The notes: generated by a model not told the origin, from the sequence alone. Counted from the stretch's first letter, positions 17,695 through 26,764 are shown. The stretch is DNA of 57,329 nt from Allobosea sp. Root381 (GCF_001429395.1 NZ_LMJT01000022.1:34489-91817), one strand, 5' to 3'. Made by a program: numbers and translations.

Positions 17695-18390
17695 GTGCAC
17701 ACCGCAAGAGGCCGATATGGGCTTGGCCCGGCGCTTGTCCAATCGCTCTGCGCCGCTTTTCTGATCTGCTGCACGCTGCTACCGCTCCCGGCCATGGCCC
17801 AGACCAGCCCGCCCGCGCCGGCGCGGACGCTGAAACTCGTCGCATTGGGCGACAGCCTGACCGCCGGATACAATTTGCCGGGCAGCGCAGCCTTCCCGCC
17901 GGTGCTCGAGCAGGCGTTGCGCGAGAAGGGCATCGCTGTCGAAATCGTGAACGCGGGAGTCTCCGGCGACACGGTCCAGGGCGGGCTCGAACGGCTCGAC
18001 TGGTCGGTGCCGGACGGGACCGACGGCGTGATCCTCGAACTCGGCGCCAACGACGCGCTGCGCGGCCTTGATCCGGGCGTGACCCGCAAGGGGCTGGAAG
18101 CGATCATCACGCGCCTCAAGGAACGCGGCATCCCGGTACTGCTCGCCGGCATGTATGCGCCGCGCAATCTCGGCGCCGAATATGCCGCGCGCTTCGACGC
18201 CATCTATCCGGAGCTTGCGAAAAGCCACGGGCTGATGCTTTACCCCTTCTTCCTGGAAGGGGTCGCGGGCGAGCGCGCGCTCAACCTGCCCGACCAGCTC
18301 CATCCCACGGTCGAGGGCGTGCGCGTCATCGTCCGCAACATCCTGCCCACGGTCGAGCGCTTCCTCGCGTCGCTTCCGGCCAAATCCTGA
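17695..18390 (+). CDS. tesA: Periplasmic GDSL esterase/lysophospholipase, TesA-like arylesterase
   Basis: SGNH hydrolase related to E. coli TesA (thioesterase I/protease I/lysophospholipase L1). From GTG 17695 it is 231 residues with a signal peptide ending AMAQ at residue 35. The four blocks are present: GDSL 52-55 with Ser54, a conserved Gly near 91, GAND 117-120 and DQLH 200-203 with Asp200 and His203. ATG 17623 in the same frame would put the two divergent start codons only 6 bp apart, so the later GTG is favoured, though its ribosome site is weak. The divergent tesA/ybbAP arrangement is conserved in other proteobacteria. Confidence 0.9.
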   Translation: MHTARGRYGLGPALVQSLCAAFLICCTLLPLPAMAQTSPPAPARTLKLVALGDSLTAGYNLPGSAAFPPVLEQALREKGIAVEIVNAGVSGDTVQGGLERLDWSVPDGTDGVILELGANDALRGLDPGVTRKGLEAIITRLKERGIPVLLAGMYAPRNLGAEYAARFDAIYPELAKSHGLMLYPFFLEGVAGERALNLPDQLHPTVEGVRVIVRNILPTVERFLASLPAKS

Positions 18391-18442
18391 CACTCAACGT
18401 CCCGCCTGCGCCACCGCCGGCCGTCTCCGGAGCTCACTTCCC

Positions 18443-19498
18443 ATGGAATACCGCCGTCTCGGGCGCACCGATCTCAAGGTCTCGGTGATCTGCCTCGGAA
18501 CCATGACCTGGGGCGAGCAGAACACCGAAGCCGAGGGTCATGAGCAGATGGACTACGCCCTCGACCAGGGCGTGAACTTCTTCGATACGGCCGAGCTTTA
18601 TTCGATTCCGCCCAGGCCGGAGACGCAAGGCTCGACCGAGCGGATCATCGGCAGCTGGTTCAAGGCGCGCAAGAACCGCGACAAGGTGATCCTCGCCTCG
18701 AAGGTCTGCGGCCGCGGCGGCAACACCTGGTTCCGCGACGACAAGAGTCCGACGCGCGTCACCCGGGCCCAGGTCTTCGAGGCGGTCGACAAGAGCCTGC
18801 AGCGCCTCGGCACCGACTATATCGATCTCTACCAGATCCATTTCCCCGAGCGGCCGATGCCTTGGGGCTCGAATCCGACGCGCTTCAACAGCGCCGCCTT
18901 CGAGCGGCCGGAGGACGAGACCTCGATCCCCGACCAGCTCGACGCCTTCGCCGAGCTGGTCAAGGCCGGCAAGATCCGCCATCTCGGCCTCTCCAACGAG
19001 AGCGCCTGGGGTACGATGAGCTTCGTGCAGGACTCGGCGGCCCGCGGGACGCCCCGCGTCCAGTCGATCCAGAACGCCTACAACCTGCTGAATCGCACCT
19101 TCGAGACGGCGCTGGCCGAGGTCGCGCTGCGCGAGGATGTCGGACTGCTCGCCTATTCGCCGCTGGCGCAGGGCTTCCTGACCGGGAAATATCTCGACGG
19201 CGCGCGGCCGGCCGGCGCCCGCACGACGCTGTTCGACCGCGGCCAGCGCTACCAGACCGCCGGGGCCGAGGAGGCAATCAAGCGCTACATCGCGATCGCG
19301 CGCGAGGCCGGGCTCGACCCTGCACAGATGGCGCTGGCCTTCGTCAATGCGCGCGTTTTCGTGACCTCGAACATCATCGGCGCGACCTCGATGGAGCAGC
19401 TCAGGACGGACATCGCCTCGATCGGCGTGACGCTCTCGGCCGAGGTCGAGGCGAAGATCGATGCGGTGCACCAGCTCGCCGGCAATCCCTGCCCTTAA
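18443..19498 (+). CDS. Aldo/keto reductase (Tas-like)
   Basis: 351-residue NADP(H)-dependent oxidoreductase. The AKR tetrad is visible as Asp48, Tyr53, Lys87 and His133 (NFFDTAELYS, ILASKV, LYQIHFP), and the cofactor segment near the C-terminus reads NIIGATSMEQL. Length and the PPRPETQGSTE insertion fit the E. coli Tas subgroup. Substrate unknown. Starts 53 bp after the esterase on the same strand, so the two could share a transcript. Confidence 0.93.
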   Translation: MEYRRLGRTDLKVSVICLGTMTWGEQNTEAEGHEQMDYALDQGVNFFDTAELYSIPPRPETQGSTERIIGSWFKARKNRDKVILASKVCGRGGNTWFRDDKSPTRVTRAQVFEAVDKSLQRLGTDYIDLYQIHFPERPMPWGSNPTRFNSAAFERPEDETSIPDQLDAFAELVKAGKIRHLGLSNESAWGTMSFVQDSAARGTPRVQSIQNAYNLLNRTFETALAEVALREDVGLLAYSPLAQGFLTGKYLDGARPAGARTTLFDRGQRYQTAGAEEAIKRYIAIAREAGLDPAQMALAFVNARVFVTSNIIGATSMEQLRTDIASIGVTLSAEVEAKIDAVHQLAGNPCP

Positions 19499-19554
19499 GA
19501 GGGGCTCCGGCATTTCGTCTCGCCAGAGTCACAAAAAGCTGGCACTGATTCGGG

Positions 19555-20133
19555 ATGCCGAGGCTGTTCACAGCTCTGGAGATTCCCGCCGAGGTCGCCT
19601 CGGCGCTGACGCTGCACCGGGGCGGACTGGCCGGAGCGCGCTGGATCGAGCCGGCCGACTACCACGTCACGCTCCGCTTCCTCGGGGATGTCGACCGGCG
19701 CACCGCCAATGATCTCGACGAGTTCCTCGCCGAGATCCGCAGCTATCCGTTCGAGGTGACTCTCGATGCGCTCGGCAGCTTCGGCGGCGACAAGCCGCGC
19801 AGCGTCTTCGCGCGCGTGCAGCCCAGCCCGCGGCTTAGTGAGCTCCAGGCTGATCTCGAGCGCCTGACGCGTCGGCTGGGGCTGCCGCCGGAGGGGCGTA
19901 AGTTCGTGCCGCATGTCACGCTGGCGCGTCTGCGCGATACGTCGCCGGTGGATGTGGCGCATTATCTCAGCCTCCACCCGATCGTCCGCCCGATCAGCTT
20001 CACGGCGCGGCGCCTCGCCCTGATGTCGTCGCGCGATTCGGTCGGCGGCGGGCCCTATGTCCTGGAGGCGGCCTATCCCCTCGGTCCGTCCTATCCGAAC
20101 AGGCCGCTGGGGAGCGTGAGCCAGCGGAGGTGA
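19555..20133 (+). CDS. thpR: RNA 2',3'-cyclic phosphodiesterase (ThpR/LigT)
   Basis: 192-residue 2H phosphoesterase with the two catalytic HxTx motifs HVTL at 37-40 and HVTL at 120-123. The family opens 2',3'-cyclic phosphate ends of RNA to 2'-phosphates and can ligate tRNA halves in vitro. Start [10 protein letters not shown] is standard. Its last codons carry the GGAGG ribosome site of the following pterin dehydratase gene, indicating translational coupling. Confidence 0.93.
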   Translation: MPRLFTALEIPAEVASALTLHRGGLAGARWIEPADYHVTLRFLGDVDRRTANDLDEFLAEIRSYPFEVTLDALGSFGGDKPRSVFARVQPSPRLSELQADLERLTRRLGLPPEGRKFVPHVTLARLRDTSPVDVAHYLSLHPIVRPISFTARRLALMSSRDSVGGGPYVLEAAYPLGPSYPNRPLGSVSQRR

Positions 20134-20135
20134 CG

Positions 20136-20426
20136 ATGCCCAAGCGACTCGGTCATGAGGCCCGCGACGAGGCCCTTGCGACCCTGACGGGCTGGAAGCT
20201 TGTCGAGGGACGCGAGGCGATCAGCAAGCGCTTCGTGTTTCGCGACTTCAGCGAAGCCTTCGGCTGGATGACGCGGGTGGCGTTGCTGGCCGAGAGGATG
20301 AATCACCATCCTGAATGGTCCAATGTCTATCGCACCGTCGAGGTGACGCTCTCGACGCATGATGCCGGCGGGCTGACCGAGCTCGACGTGAAGTTCGCCC
20401 GCGCCCTGGATGGGCTTGGGATCTGA
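20136..20426 (+). CDS. phhB: Pterin-4a-carbinolamine dehydratase
   Basis: 96-residue enzyme that dehydrates 4a-hydroxytetrahydrobiopterin, recycling pterin after aromatic amino acid hydroxylation; it also exists as a transcription coactivator (DCoH). The active-site MNHHPEW lies at 56-61 and a further conserved His at 75 ([10 protein letters not shown]). ATG 20136 is chosen because GGAGG at 20126-20130 sits 5 bp upstream; GTG 20130 would overlap that site. No phenylalanine hydroxylase is visible nearby. Confidence 0.93.
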   Translation: MPKRLGHEARDEALATLTGWKLVEGREAISKRFVFRDFSEAFGWMTRVALLAERMNHHPEWSNVYRTVEVTLSTHDAGGLTELDVKFARALDGLGI

Positions 20427-20449
20427 AGGGTGGTGTCGTTGCCGGCGGA

Positions 20450-21220
20450 TCAGGGATCGGTCGGGGGTGGCGCCCAGCCACAGGCGCGCAGTGCCGCCTC
20501 CATATGGGGCGGCGGCGGCGCCTCGACGCGGATTGCAGGCTTCTTGCGGTAGAGCGGCACGGTGATCGCGCGGGCGTGCAGCTGCAGGCCCAGGCCGCCT
20601 TCGCGCGGTGCGTCGCCATAGATCTCGTCGCCCAGCATCGGCCAGCCGGAGGCGGCACAGTGGACCCGCAGCTGGTGAGTTCGGCCGGTCAGCGGTTCGA
20701 GCTCGAGCCAGGCGAGCGGGCCGGCCTCGTCCTCGCCGCGGCCGCGCAGGCGATAGCGCGTCTGCGAGGGCAGGCCCGCGGGATCGACCTTCATCCACCA
20801 GCCGCGATCCGGCGAGCGCTTCCCAAGCGGCAGATCGATAAGTCCCTCCTCCGCTTCAGGGCTGCCCTGGACGATGGCCCAATAGGTCTTGTCGATCCGC
20901 CCGTCGCGGAACATCTGGTTGAGCTCCGCCATGGCGCGTGGGTGGCGGCCGAGGATAAGGCAGCCCGAGGTGTCCTTGTCGAGCCGGTGCGCGGCCTCCG
21001 GGCGGCGCGGCAGGCCGAAGCGCAAGGCGTCGAGATGGTCTGTCAGGACAGGGATGACGCGCCGTTTCGCCTGCGGCCCGCGATGCGAGGGCAGGCCTGC
21101 GGGCTTGTCGATGACGAGCATCATCGCGTCGCGATAGAGCAGCGGGAAGGGCAGCGGCGCCTCATCACGCGATGCCTCCTGGCGCGGATGCGAAATCTCT
21201 GGTCGGTCGGGCGCTGTCAT
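20450..21220 (-). CDS. RluA-family pseudouridine synthase
   Basis: 256-residue RNA pseudouridine synthase. The catalytic motif HRLDKDTSG is at 78-86 with Asp81 as nucleophile, followed by KTYWAIVQG and the C-terminal TGRTHQLRVH. There is no N-terminal S4 domain, which points to the RluA/TruC-like subgroup modifying rRNA or tRNA; the exact uridine cannot be assigned. Divergent from ftsY, convergent with the pterin dehydratase. Confidence 0.93.
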   Translation of the reverse strand: MTAPDRPEISHPRQEASRDEAPLPFPLLYRDAMMLVIDKPAGLPSHRGPQAKRRVIPVLTDHLDALRFGLPRRPEAAHRLDKDTSGCLILGRHPRAMAELNQMFRDGRIDKTYWAIVQGSPEAEEGLIDLPLGKRSPDRGWWMKVDPAGLPSQTRYRLRGRGEDEAGPLAWLELEPLTGRTHQLRVHCAASGWPMLGDEIYGDAPREGGLGLQLHARAITVPLYRKKPAIRVEAPPPPHMEAALRACGWAPPPTDP

Positions 21221-21353
21221 GGCATTGCGCTAGAACACACGGCCCGGCGGTGCAACCGCGCCGGCAGGCCCCTATATGAGCCTTCTCGTCCCGACGGGGA
21301 ATGGCGACGAAGGCGGGGCTCCCGAGACCGGGCGGCCGGATACAGGACGGGTG

Positions 21354-22544
21354 ATGAGCGAGAGCGAACCGAAGAAGCGCGGCTTCTTTTCGAGATTGTT
21401 CGGCAGCGAGCCGGAGCCGGCTCCTCTTCCGCCCGCGCCGTCACCGGAGCCGGCGGCCACCCCGCCCGAGCCTGCCGAGGATGCGCCGCTCGCGCCGGAA
21501 CTGCTCGCCGGCGAGGCCGCGCCGCTGCCGATCGCCATGCCGGAGCCTGCGCCCGTCGCGGCGCCGCCTGTCATGGAACCGCCAGTCGTTGCAGCGCCTG
21601 CACCGGCCCCGGAGCCGAAGCGAAGTTGGTGGCGCCGCCTGACCGAGGGCCTGTCGCGGACGTCCTCGGCGCTGACGACGGGCATCACCGACCTCTTCAC
21701 CAAGCGCAAGCTCGATGCCGGCACGCTGGAGGACCTCGAAGACATCCTGATCCAGGCCGATCTCGGCCTCGCCACCGCCGCCCGCGTCGCAAAGGCAGTG
21801 GGCGAGGGGCGCTACGACAAGCAGATCGAGCCGGCCGAGGTGAAGGCGATCCTGGCGCGCGAGGTCGAGTCGATCCTGACCCCGGTCGCGCTGCCGCTGG
21901 CGATCGACGGCGCGAAGAAGCCCTTCGTCATCCTGATGGTCGGGGTCAACGGCTCGGGCAAGACGACGACGATCGGCAAGCTCGCCGCAAAATTCCGGGC
22001 CGAGGGCAAATCCGTGATGCTGGCTGCGGGCGACACCTTCCGTGCGGCCGCCATCGAGCAGCTCAAGGTCTGGGGTGCGCGCACTGGGGCGGAGGTCGTC
22101 TCCGGCAATCAGGGCGCGGATGCCGCGGGACTTGCCTTCGAGGCGCTGCAGAAGGCCAAGGCAGCAGGGACGGACGTCCTCCTGGTCGACACCGCCGGGC
22201 GGCTGCAGAACAAGACGGGGTTGATGGACGAACTCGCGAAGGTCGTCCGCGTGATCCGCAAGCTCGATCCCGAGGCGCCGCATGCGGCGCTGCTCGTGCT
22301 CGATGCGACCGTCGGGCAGAATGCGGTGAGCCAAGTCGAGGCCTTTCAGGATACGGCCGGGGTCACCGGATTGGTGATGACCAAGCTCGACGGTACGGCG
22401 CGGGGCGGCATCCTGGTGGCACTGGCGGCGAAATTCGGCCTGCCGGTGCATTTCATCGGTGTCGGCGAGAGCGTCGAGGATCTGGAGTCGTTCTCGGCGC
22501 GCGATTTCGCGCAGGCCGTGGCGGGATTGGGAGAAGCAGCGTGA
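21354..22544 (+). CDS. ftsY: Signal recognition particle receptor FtsY
   Basis: SRP receptor GTPase that delivers ribosome-nascent chain complexes to the Sec translocon. 396 residues: N-terminal amphipathic KKRGFFSRLFG for membrane association, a Pro/Ala/Glu-rich A domain to about residue 88, the N domain, then the G domain with G1 GVNGSGKT 197-204, DTAGR 279-283 and TKLDG 343-347. ATG 21354 (preceded by AGGA) gives the family start; an upstream ATG at 21276 would add 26 unusual residues. Its stop codon overlaps the GTG of yciB, so the two are coupled. Confidence 0.96.
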   Translation: MSESEPKKRGFFSRLFGSEPEPAPLPPAPSPEPAATPPEPAEDAPLAPELLAGEAAPLPIAMPEPAPVAAPPVMEPPVVAAPAPAPEPKRSWWRRLTEGLSRTSSALTTGITDLFTKRKLDAGTLEDLEDILIQADLGLATAARVAKAVGEGRYDKQIEPAEVKAILAREVESILTPVALPLAIDGAKKPFVILMVGVNGSGKTTTIGKLAAKFRAEGKSVMLAAGDTFRAAAIEQLKVWGARTGAEVVSGNQGADAAGLAFEALQKAKAAGTDVLLVDTAGRLQNKTGLMDELAKVVRVIRKLDPEAPHAALLVLDATVGQNAVSQVEAFQDTAGVTGLVMTKLDGTARGGILVALAAKFGLPVHFIGVGESVEDLESFSARDFAQAVAGLGEAA

Positions 22545-23191
22545 CGAGCGACAATGGAGCCGAGACGGCCGAGGCGGTGGCCGAGAAGGCGGCGACGAGC
22601 CGCAGCGTGCACCCGTTGCTGAAGCTCGCGCTCGAATTCGGGCCGCTGGCGATCTTCTTCCTGGCCAATTCCTATGGCGACCGGCTGTTCGGCGTGGCCA
22701 ACGATCGGCGCATCTTCGTGGCGACCGGCATCTTCATCGCGGCCTCGCTGGTCGCGCTGGCGCTGTCGCGGGTCCTGATGGGCTATCTGCCGCGTATGGC
22801 GATCGTGAATGCCGTCGTGGTGACGGTGTTCGGCGGGCTGACCATCGCGCTCGACGATGCCTTCTTCATCAAGGTCAAGCCGACGATCGTGAATACGCTG
22901 TTCGGGTGCGTGCTGCTGGGCGGGCTCTGGTTCGGCCGCTCGCTCCTGGCGCTTGTGCTCGAGACCGTGATGCAGCTCGACGAGGAGGGCTGGCGCAAGC
23001 TGACCCTGCGCTGGGGCCTGTTCTTCTTCGTGCTGGCCGCGCTGAACGAGGTGGTCTGGCGCACGCAGACGCAGGATTTCTGGGTCGCCTTCAAGGTCTG
23101 GGGCGTGATGCCGCTGACCATGCTGTTCGCGCTGGCGCAGACGCCGCTGATCCTGAAGCACGAGATCAAGTCGGCCAAGGCGGCCGAATAG
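22541..23191 (+). CDS. yciB: Inner-membrane septation protein YciB (IspZ/IspA type)
   Basis: 216-residue membrane protein with about five or six helices, matching the YciB/septation protein A family (LEFGPLAIFFLANSYGDRL near 36-54, then EVVWRTQTQDFWVAFKVWG towards the C-terminus). It is linked to cell envelope and septum synthesis in enterobacteria. Starts with GTG at 22541, overlapping the ftsY stop (GTGA), the usual alphaproteobacterial pairing. Confidence 0.93.
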   Translation: MTSDNGAETAEAVAEKAATSRSVHPLLKLALEFGPLAIFFLANSYGDRLFGVANDRRIFVATGIFIAASLVALALSRVLMGYLPRMAIVNAVVVTVFGGLTIALDDAFFIKVKPTIVNTLFGCVLLGGLWFGRSLLALVLETVMQLDEEGWRKLTLRWGLFFFVLAALNEVVWRTQTQDFWVAFKVWGVMPLTMLFALAQTPLILKHEIKSAKAAE

Positions 23192-23201
23192 GGCGCTCTT
23201 G

Positions 23202-23238
23202 CCATTTGGCGATCTATCTCCCATTTTATGCCAAATGG
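23202..23238. promoter_or_regulatory. Inverted repeat, candidate operator of the RES-Xre module
   Basis: CCATTTGGC (23202-23210) and GCCAAATGG (23230-23238) form a perfect 9-bp inverted repeat with 19 bp between, two helical turns centre to centre apart from a small offset. It overlaps the expected promoter and ends at the antitoxin ribosome site. Autoregulation by the antitoxin is typical for this family and is inferred here. Confidence 0.55.
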
Positions 23239-23248
23239 GAGGCGAGCC

Positions 23249-23662
23249 ATGACTGCGTTACGCCAGATCGATACGACGGCGCCCGACTTCGTGCCGGAGC
23301 GGATCTCGGATGCCGAGGCGGCGGCGATGTTCCGCGCCGCGGTCAATCTGTTCCGGCTCTGGCGGCTTACCGACGAACAGGCCGCGACGCTGCTCGATCT
23401 GCCATCGCGCAGCTATGGGCGCTGGAAGGCCGGGCAGATCGGCCGCGTCTCGCGGGACGGCAAGGCGCGCCTGTCGAATCTCATGGGCATCCACAAGGCG
23501 CTGCGTATCATCTTCCGCGAGCCGCAGCGCGGCTATGACTGGATCCAGGCTGCGAATGCGGCGTTCGGAGGCCGTTCGGCGCTGCAGGTGATGCTCGGCG
23601 GCGAGCTGACCGACCTGATGCGCGTCCGGCATTACCTCGATCACGAGCGGGGTGCCTGGTGA
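23249..23662 (+). CDS. Xre/MbcA/ParS-type antitoxin (DUF2384)
   Basis: 137-residue antitoxin of a RES-Xre pair. The middle part is a helix-turn-helix-like segment (FRLWRLTDEQAATLLDLPSRSYGRWKAG) and the C-terminus is the DUF2384 toxin-binding domain (LMGIHKALRIIFREPQRGYDWIQAANAAFGG). It should bind DNA and neutralise the toxin encoded next. ATG 23249 is used because GGGAGG lies upstream; the earlier ATG 23228 falls inside the operator repeat. The stop overlaps the toxin GTG. Confidence 0.92.
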   Translation: MTALRQIDTTAPDFVPERISDAEAAAMFRAAVNLFRLWRLTDEQAATLLDLPSRSYGRWKAGQIGRVSRDGKARLSNLMGIHKALRIIFREPQRGYDWIQAANAAFGGRSALQVMLGGELTDLMRVRHYLDHERGAW

Positions 23663-24408
23663 TCGACCCGGCCGGGCTGCCAGTCGCCGAGATCGATTGG
23701 CGTGGGGCGGTCCGGATCATCCGCAGTATCTTTCCGCCGATCGACCTGTTCGAGGACATCGCCGACCCGGCCGACTGGCCGCTTCTGCTCGCGGCCGAGC
23801 AGAAGACGAATCCCCGGTTGATGGAGGCGGTCGGCAATCTCGACCTCGTCCCGCCGGCGCGGCGCGTGGCAGGACCGGGTGCAAGCTGGCTGATGGCGCC
23901 CTTCACCCATGTCAGCCCCGATCGGCCGAGCCGGTTCTCCACCGGGCGCTTCGGGGTGCTCTATGCCGGCAACACGTTCCCGGTGGCGCTGTTCGAGACG
24001 GTGTACCATCACGCGCGCTTCATGGCGGCGACGAGGCAGCCGCCGGGCTGGACCTCGCAGTTCCGGGAAATCCTGATCGACGTGACGGCTACGCTGCACG
24101 ATCTGCGCGGGCCGGAACGCAAGGCTGAGGCGGCGCTCATTCCCGACGACTACGCCGAAAGCCAGGCGCTGGGATTGGCTCTGCGCGCCGCAGGCTCGGA
24201 CGGCGTCGTCTATCCGAGCGTGCGCTGCCCGGCCGGCCAATGCGTCGGGCTGTTTTACCCCGACGGTGCCGCGCATCCGGTCCAGGGCCGCCATCTCGAC
24301 TATCACTGGGACGGAGAGCGCGTGGATCTGTACCGGGACCTCAGCGCCAATGTCGTCTACCGCATCGTGCAGGAGGACGATGAGCCCGGCAGCAATCCAG
24401 CCCGCTAA
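23659..24408 (+). CDS. RES-domain toxin (NAD-degrading type)
   Basis: 249-residue RES-domain protein, long for the family because of about 70 N-terminal residues before the domain. The family residues are Arg92 (SRFSTGRFG), Tyr102 (VLYAG), Glu113 (ALFETVYHH) and a serine region near 180-187 (GSDGVVYPSVR). Characterised relatives (MbcT, ResT-type) deplete NAD+ by hydrolysis or phosphorolysis, arresting growth. GTG start overlaps the antitoxin stop (GTGA), giving tight coupling. All key residues seem intact, so it is probably active. Convergent with the next dehydrogenase, 30 bp apart. Confidence 0.9.
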   Translation: MIDPAGLPVAEIDWRGAVRIIRSIFPPIDLFEDIADPADWPLLLAAEQKTNPRLMEAVGNLDLVPPARRVAGPGASWLMAPFTHVSPDRPSRFSTGRFGVLYAGNTFPVALFETVYHHARFMAATRQPPGWTSQFREILIDVTATLHDLRGPERKAEAALIPDDYAESQALGLALRAAGSDGVVYPSVRCPAGQCVGLFYPDGAAHPVQGRHLDYHWDGERVDLYRDLSANVVYRIVQEDDEPGSNPAR

Positions 24409-24438
24409 GGCCGTGATCGCGATGCCGTTGCGGTGCGG

Positions 24439-25224
24439 CTATTTTGGCGCCATGCGCAGGGCGCCGTCGAGGCGGATCGCGCTGCCGTTCAGCATGTCGT
24501 TCTCGATGATGCTGCGTACGAGCGCGGCATATTCCGCCGGCCGGCCGAGGCGGGACGGATGCGGCACGGAGATTGCTAGGGAGTTGCGCGCATCCTCCGG
24601 CAGGCCGTCGAACATCGGCGTCTCGAAGAGGCCGGGCATGATCGTCATGACGCGGATGCCGGACGAGGCGAGCTCGCGGGCGATCGGCAGCGTCATGCCG
24701 GCGACGCCGGCTTTTGAGGCCGCATAGGCCGCTTGGCCGATCTGGCCGTCCTCCGCTGCGATCGAGGCGGTGCAGATGAAGACGCCGCGCCCGCCATCCG
24801 GGGTCACCGGCTCGAGGCCCGCCAGAGCGGCGGCCGATTTCGCGATCATACGGAAGGTGCCGGTGAGATTGATCGCGACCGCCTTCTCGAACAGGGCCGA
24901 ATCATGCGCGATCAGCTCGCCGGTCTCGCGCTTCTTCGAGACGATGCGGCGCCCCGGCGCGATGCCGGCGCAGTTCACCACGACCCGGGCGATGTCATGT
25001 GCGGCGCGGGCGGTCGCCAGCGCCTGATCGACGGAAGCCTCACTGGTCACGTCGCATGCGACGAAGAGCCCACCGATCTCGGCTGCGACCGTCTCGCCGC
25101 GTTCGGCGTTCAGATCGAACAGCGCAACCTTGGTACCTTGGCCGGCCAGCATGCGCGCGGTGGCCTCGCCGAGGCCGGAGGCGCCGCCGGTAACGATGGC
25201 GGCGATGGAGGAATCGAGCTTCAT
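24439..25224 (-). CDS. Short-chain dehydrogenase (3-hydroxyacyl-CoA dehydrogenase type II-like)
   Basis: 261-residue SDR with cofactor motif TGGASGLG at 12-19 and NAG-type NCAG at 84-87. The catalytic Ser154, Tyr167 and Lys171 are in CTASIAAEDG and AAYAASK. The IAAEDGQIGQAAYAASKAG region strongly resembles HSD17B10-type 3-hydroxyacyl-CoA dehydrogenases acting in fatty acid or branched-chain oxidation. Substrate assignment is by resemblance only. Single gene. Confidence 0.9.
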   Translation of the reverse strand: MKLDSSIAAIVTGGASGLGEATARMLAGQGTKVALFDLNAERGETVAAEIGGLFVACDVTSEASVDQALATARAAHDIARVVVNCAGIAPGRRIVSKKRETGELIAHDSALFEKAVAINLTGTFRMIAKSAAALAGLEPVTPDGGRGVFICTASIAAEDGQIGQAAYAASKAGVAGMTLPIARELASSGIRVMTIMPGLFETPMFDGLPEDARNSLAISVPHPSRLGRPAEYAALVRSIIENDMLNGSAIRLDGALRMAPK

Positions 25225-25404
25225 CGAGCGCTTCCTGATCTTGAGGGCCTTACAGGGTTAGAGGCCACGGCCTGCCGCTCCAAGCCGGATTTTTCGCAGG
25301 CCCCTTGTGCGTGGTTTCCTGCGGGGCCACATTTTTTGACATTGCCGACCGGGGCCGATCAGCGGACGCTGGCACCAGGATCACCGGCCCGAAGGAGGGG
25401 CAGA

Positions 25405-25779
25405 ATGAGCGACGGTTTCACCTCCCGCTTCACGCCTGATGAGATGGCGGCCATCCGTGAGAGTCTGCGCGACGAGGCGCGTTTCGGGTCGGAGTTGCTC
25501 GGCCGCCTGAAGCGCGTGGCGAAGCGGATTCCCTTCGCCGAGGACCTGCTGGCGGCCTGGTTCTGCGCTCGCGATCCGGCGACGCCGCGCCGCGTCCGTA
25601 TGACATTGCTTGCGGCGCTGGGCTATTTCGTGCTGCCGGTCGATGCGCTGCCCGACATCATGCCGATCCTCGGCTTCACCGATGATGCCGCCGTGATCGC
25701 GGCGGCGCTGGCGGCGGTGGCCGGGTCGATCACGCCCGATCACCGCGCCAGGGCGAAGCAGGCCATGGCGGAGCTCTGA
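25405..25779 (+). CDS. YkvA family protein (DUF1232)
   Basis: 124-residue protein with the DUF1232 core VRMTLLAALGYFVLPVDALPDIMPILGFTDDAAVIAAAL, one or two hydrophobic segments. Family function unknown. ATG 25405 has a strong AAGGAGG. The frame stays open upstream, but only as antisense of the SDR gene. Convergent with the quinone reductase, 10 bp between the two. Confidence 0.92.
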   Translation: MSDGFTSRFTPDEMAAIRESLRDEARFGSELLGRLKRVAKRIPFAEDLLAAWFCARDPATPRRVRMTLLAALGYFVLPVDALPDIMPILGFTDDAAVIAAALAAVAGSITPDHRARAKQAMAEL

Positions 25780-25789
25780 CGACGGATCG

Positions 25790-26764
25790 TCAGAGTGTCA
25801 GCACGACCTTGCCCCTGGCCTTGCGGTCGCCGATCAGCGCATAGGCCTCGGTCCAACGCTCCAGCGGCAGCGTGGCGTGGACATGGGCGCGGATATGGCC
25901 GCCCGCCGCCCAGTCAAGCAGGCGTTCCATGTTGCGGCGCTGGCTGGCGGGTTCGCGCCTGACGAACTCGCCCCAGAAGACGCCGCGCAGGTCGCAGCCT
26001 TTCAGCAGCAGCAGGTTGAGCGGGATCCTGGGAATGGCGCCGCCGGCGAAGCCGATGACGAGATAGCGGCCCTCCCAGGCCATCGACCTGACGGCGGGTT
26101 CGGCGAGATCGCCCCCGACGGTGTCGTAGAGCACGTCGACGCCGCGCCCGTCGGTCAGGCGGCGCAAGCCGGCCCGAAGGTCCTGGCGCGTGTAGTCGAT
26201 CTCCTCCTGCGCACCATGCTCGCGGGCGAGTTCGAGCTTCTCCGCCGAGGAGGCGCAGGCGATGACATGGGCGCCGAGCAGCGCGCCGATCTCGACAGCC
26301 GCGAGGCCAGCGCCGCCGGCAGCACCGAGGATGGCGAGCGTCTCGCCGCCCTTCAGCCCGGCGCGCTGGATCAGCCCATGCATCGCCGTGCCATAGGTGA
26401 CGAAGAGACCGGCGGCCTGCGCGTCGTCGAGGGCGTCCGGCACCCTGACCGCGCTCTCGGCCGGGACTATCACCTGCTCGCGGGCGGCACCAAAACCGAG
26501 CCAGGCGGCGACGCGCTCTCCGACGCGCCAGCCGGTGACGCCCTCGCCGATGGCGGCGACCGTTCCCGCGCATTCGGCCGAGGGTGAGAAGGGCAGCGCC
26601 GGCTTGGCCTGGTAGCGGTTCTCGATGATCAGCGTGTCGAAGAAGTTGAGCGCGGCCGCCCTGACCGCGATTGCGATCTCACCCGGTCCGGGCTTCGGCT
26701 CGGGCAAGTCGCGGATGACCAGCGTCTCGGCCGGCCCGTGGCTTTCGCAGAGCAGCGCCCTCAT
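25790..26764 (-). CDS. Zinc-free MDR oxidoreductase (NADPH:quinone reductase type)
   Basis: 324-residue medium-chain dehydrogenase/reductase without zinc ligands. It has the GroES-like N-terminus (NFFDTLIIENRYQ), the GAAGGAGLAAVEIGALLGA cofactor motif, and the C-terminal end ARGKVVLTL. This matches QOR/zeta-crystallin-like reductases using NADPH. ATG 26764 is the family start; an ATG at 26875 would add 37 residues. Substrate unknown. Confidence 0.92.
   Translation of the reverse strand: MRALLCESHGPAETLVIRDLPEPKPGPGEIAIAVRAAALNFFDTLIIENRYQAKPALPFSPSAECAGTVAAIGEGVTGWRVGERVAAWLGFGAAREQVIVPAESAVRVPDALDDAQAAGLFVTYGTAMHGLIQRAGLKGGETLAILGAAGGAGLAAVEIGALLGAHVIACASSAEKLELAREHGAQEEIDYTRQDLRAGLRRLTDGRGVDVLYDTVGGDLAEPAVRSMAWEGRYLVIGFAGGAIPRIPLNLLLLKGCDLRGVFWGEFVRREPASQRRNMERLLDWAAGGHIRAHVHATLPLERWTEAYALIGDRKARGKVVLTL

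Noticed and set aside
21276..21353. Upstream ATG for ftsY
   Set aside because: Adds 26 residues unlike the family; ATG 21354 has its own ribosome site and gives the KKRGFFSRLFG start.
23228..23248. Earlier ATG for the antitoxin at 23228
   Set aside because: It lies within the inverted repeat, and the GGGAGG ribosome site is downstream of it, serving ATG 23249.
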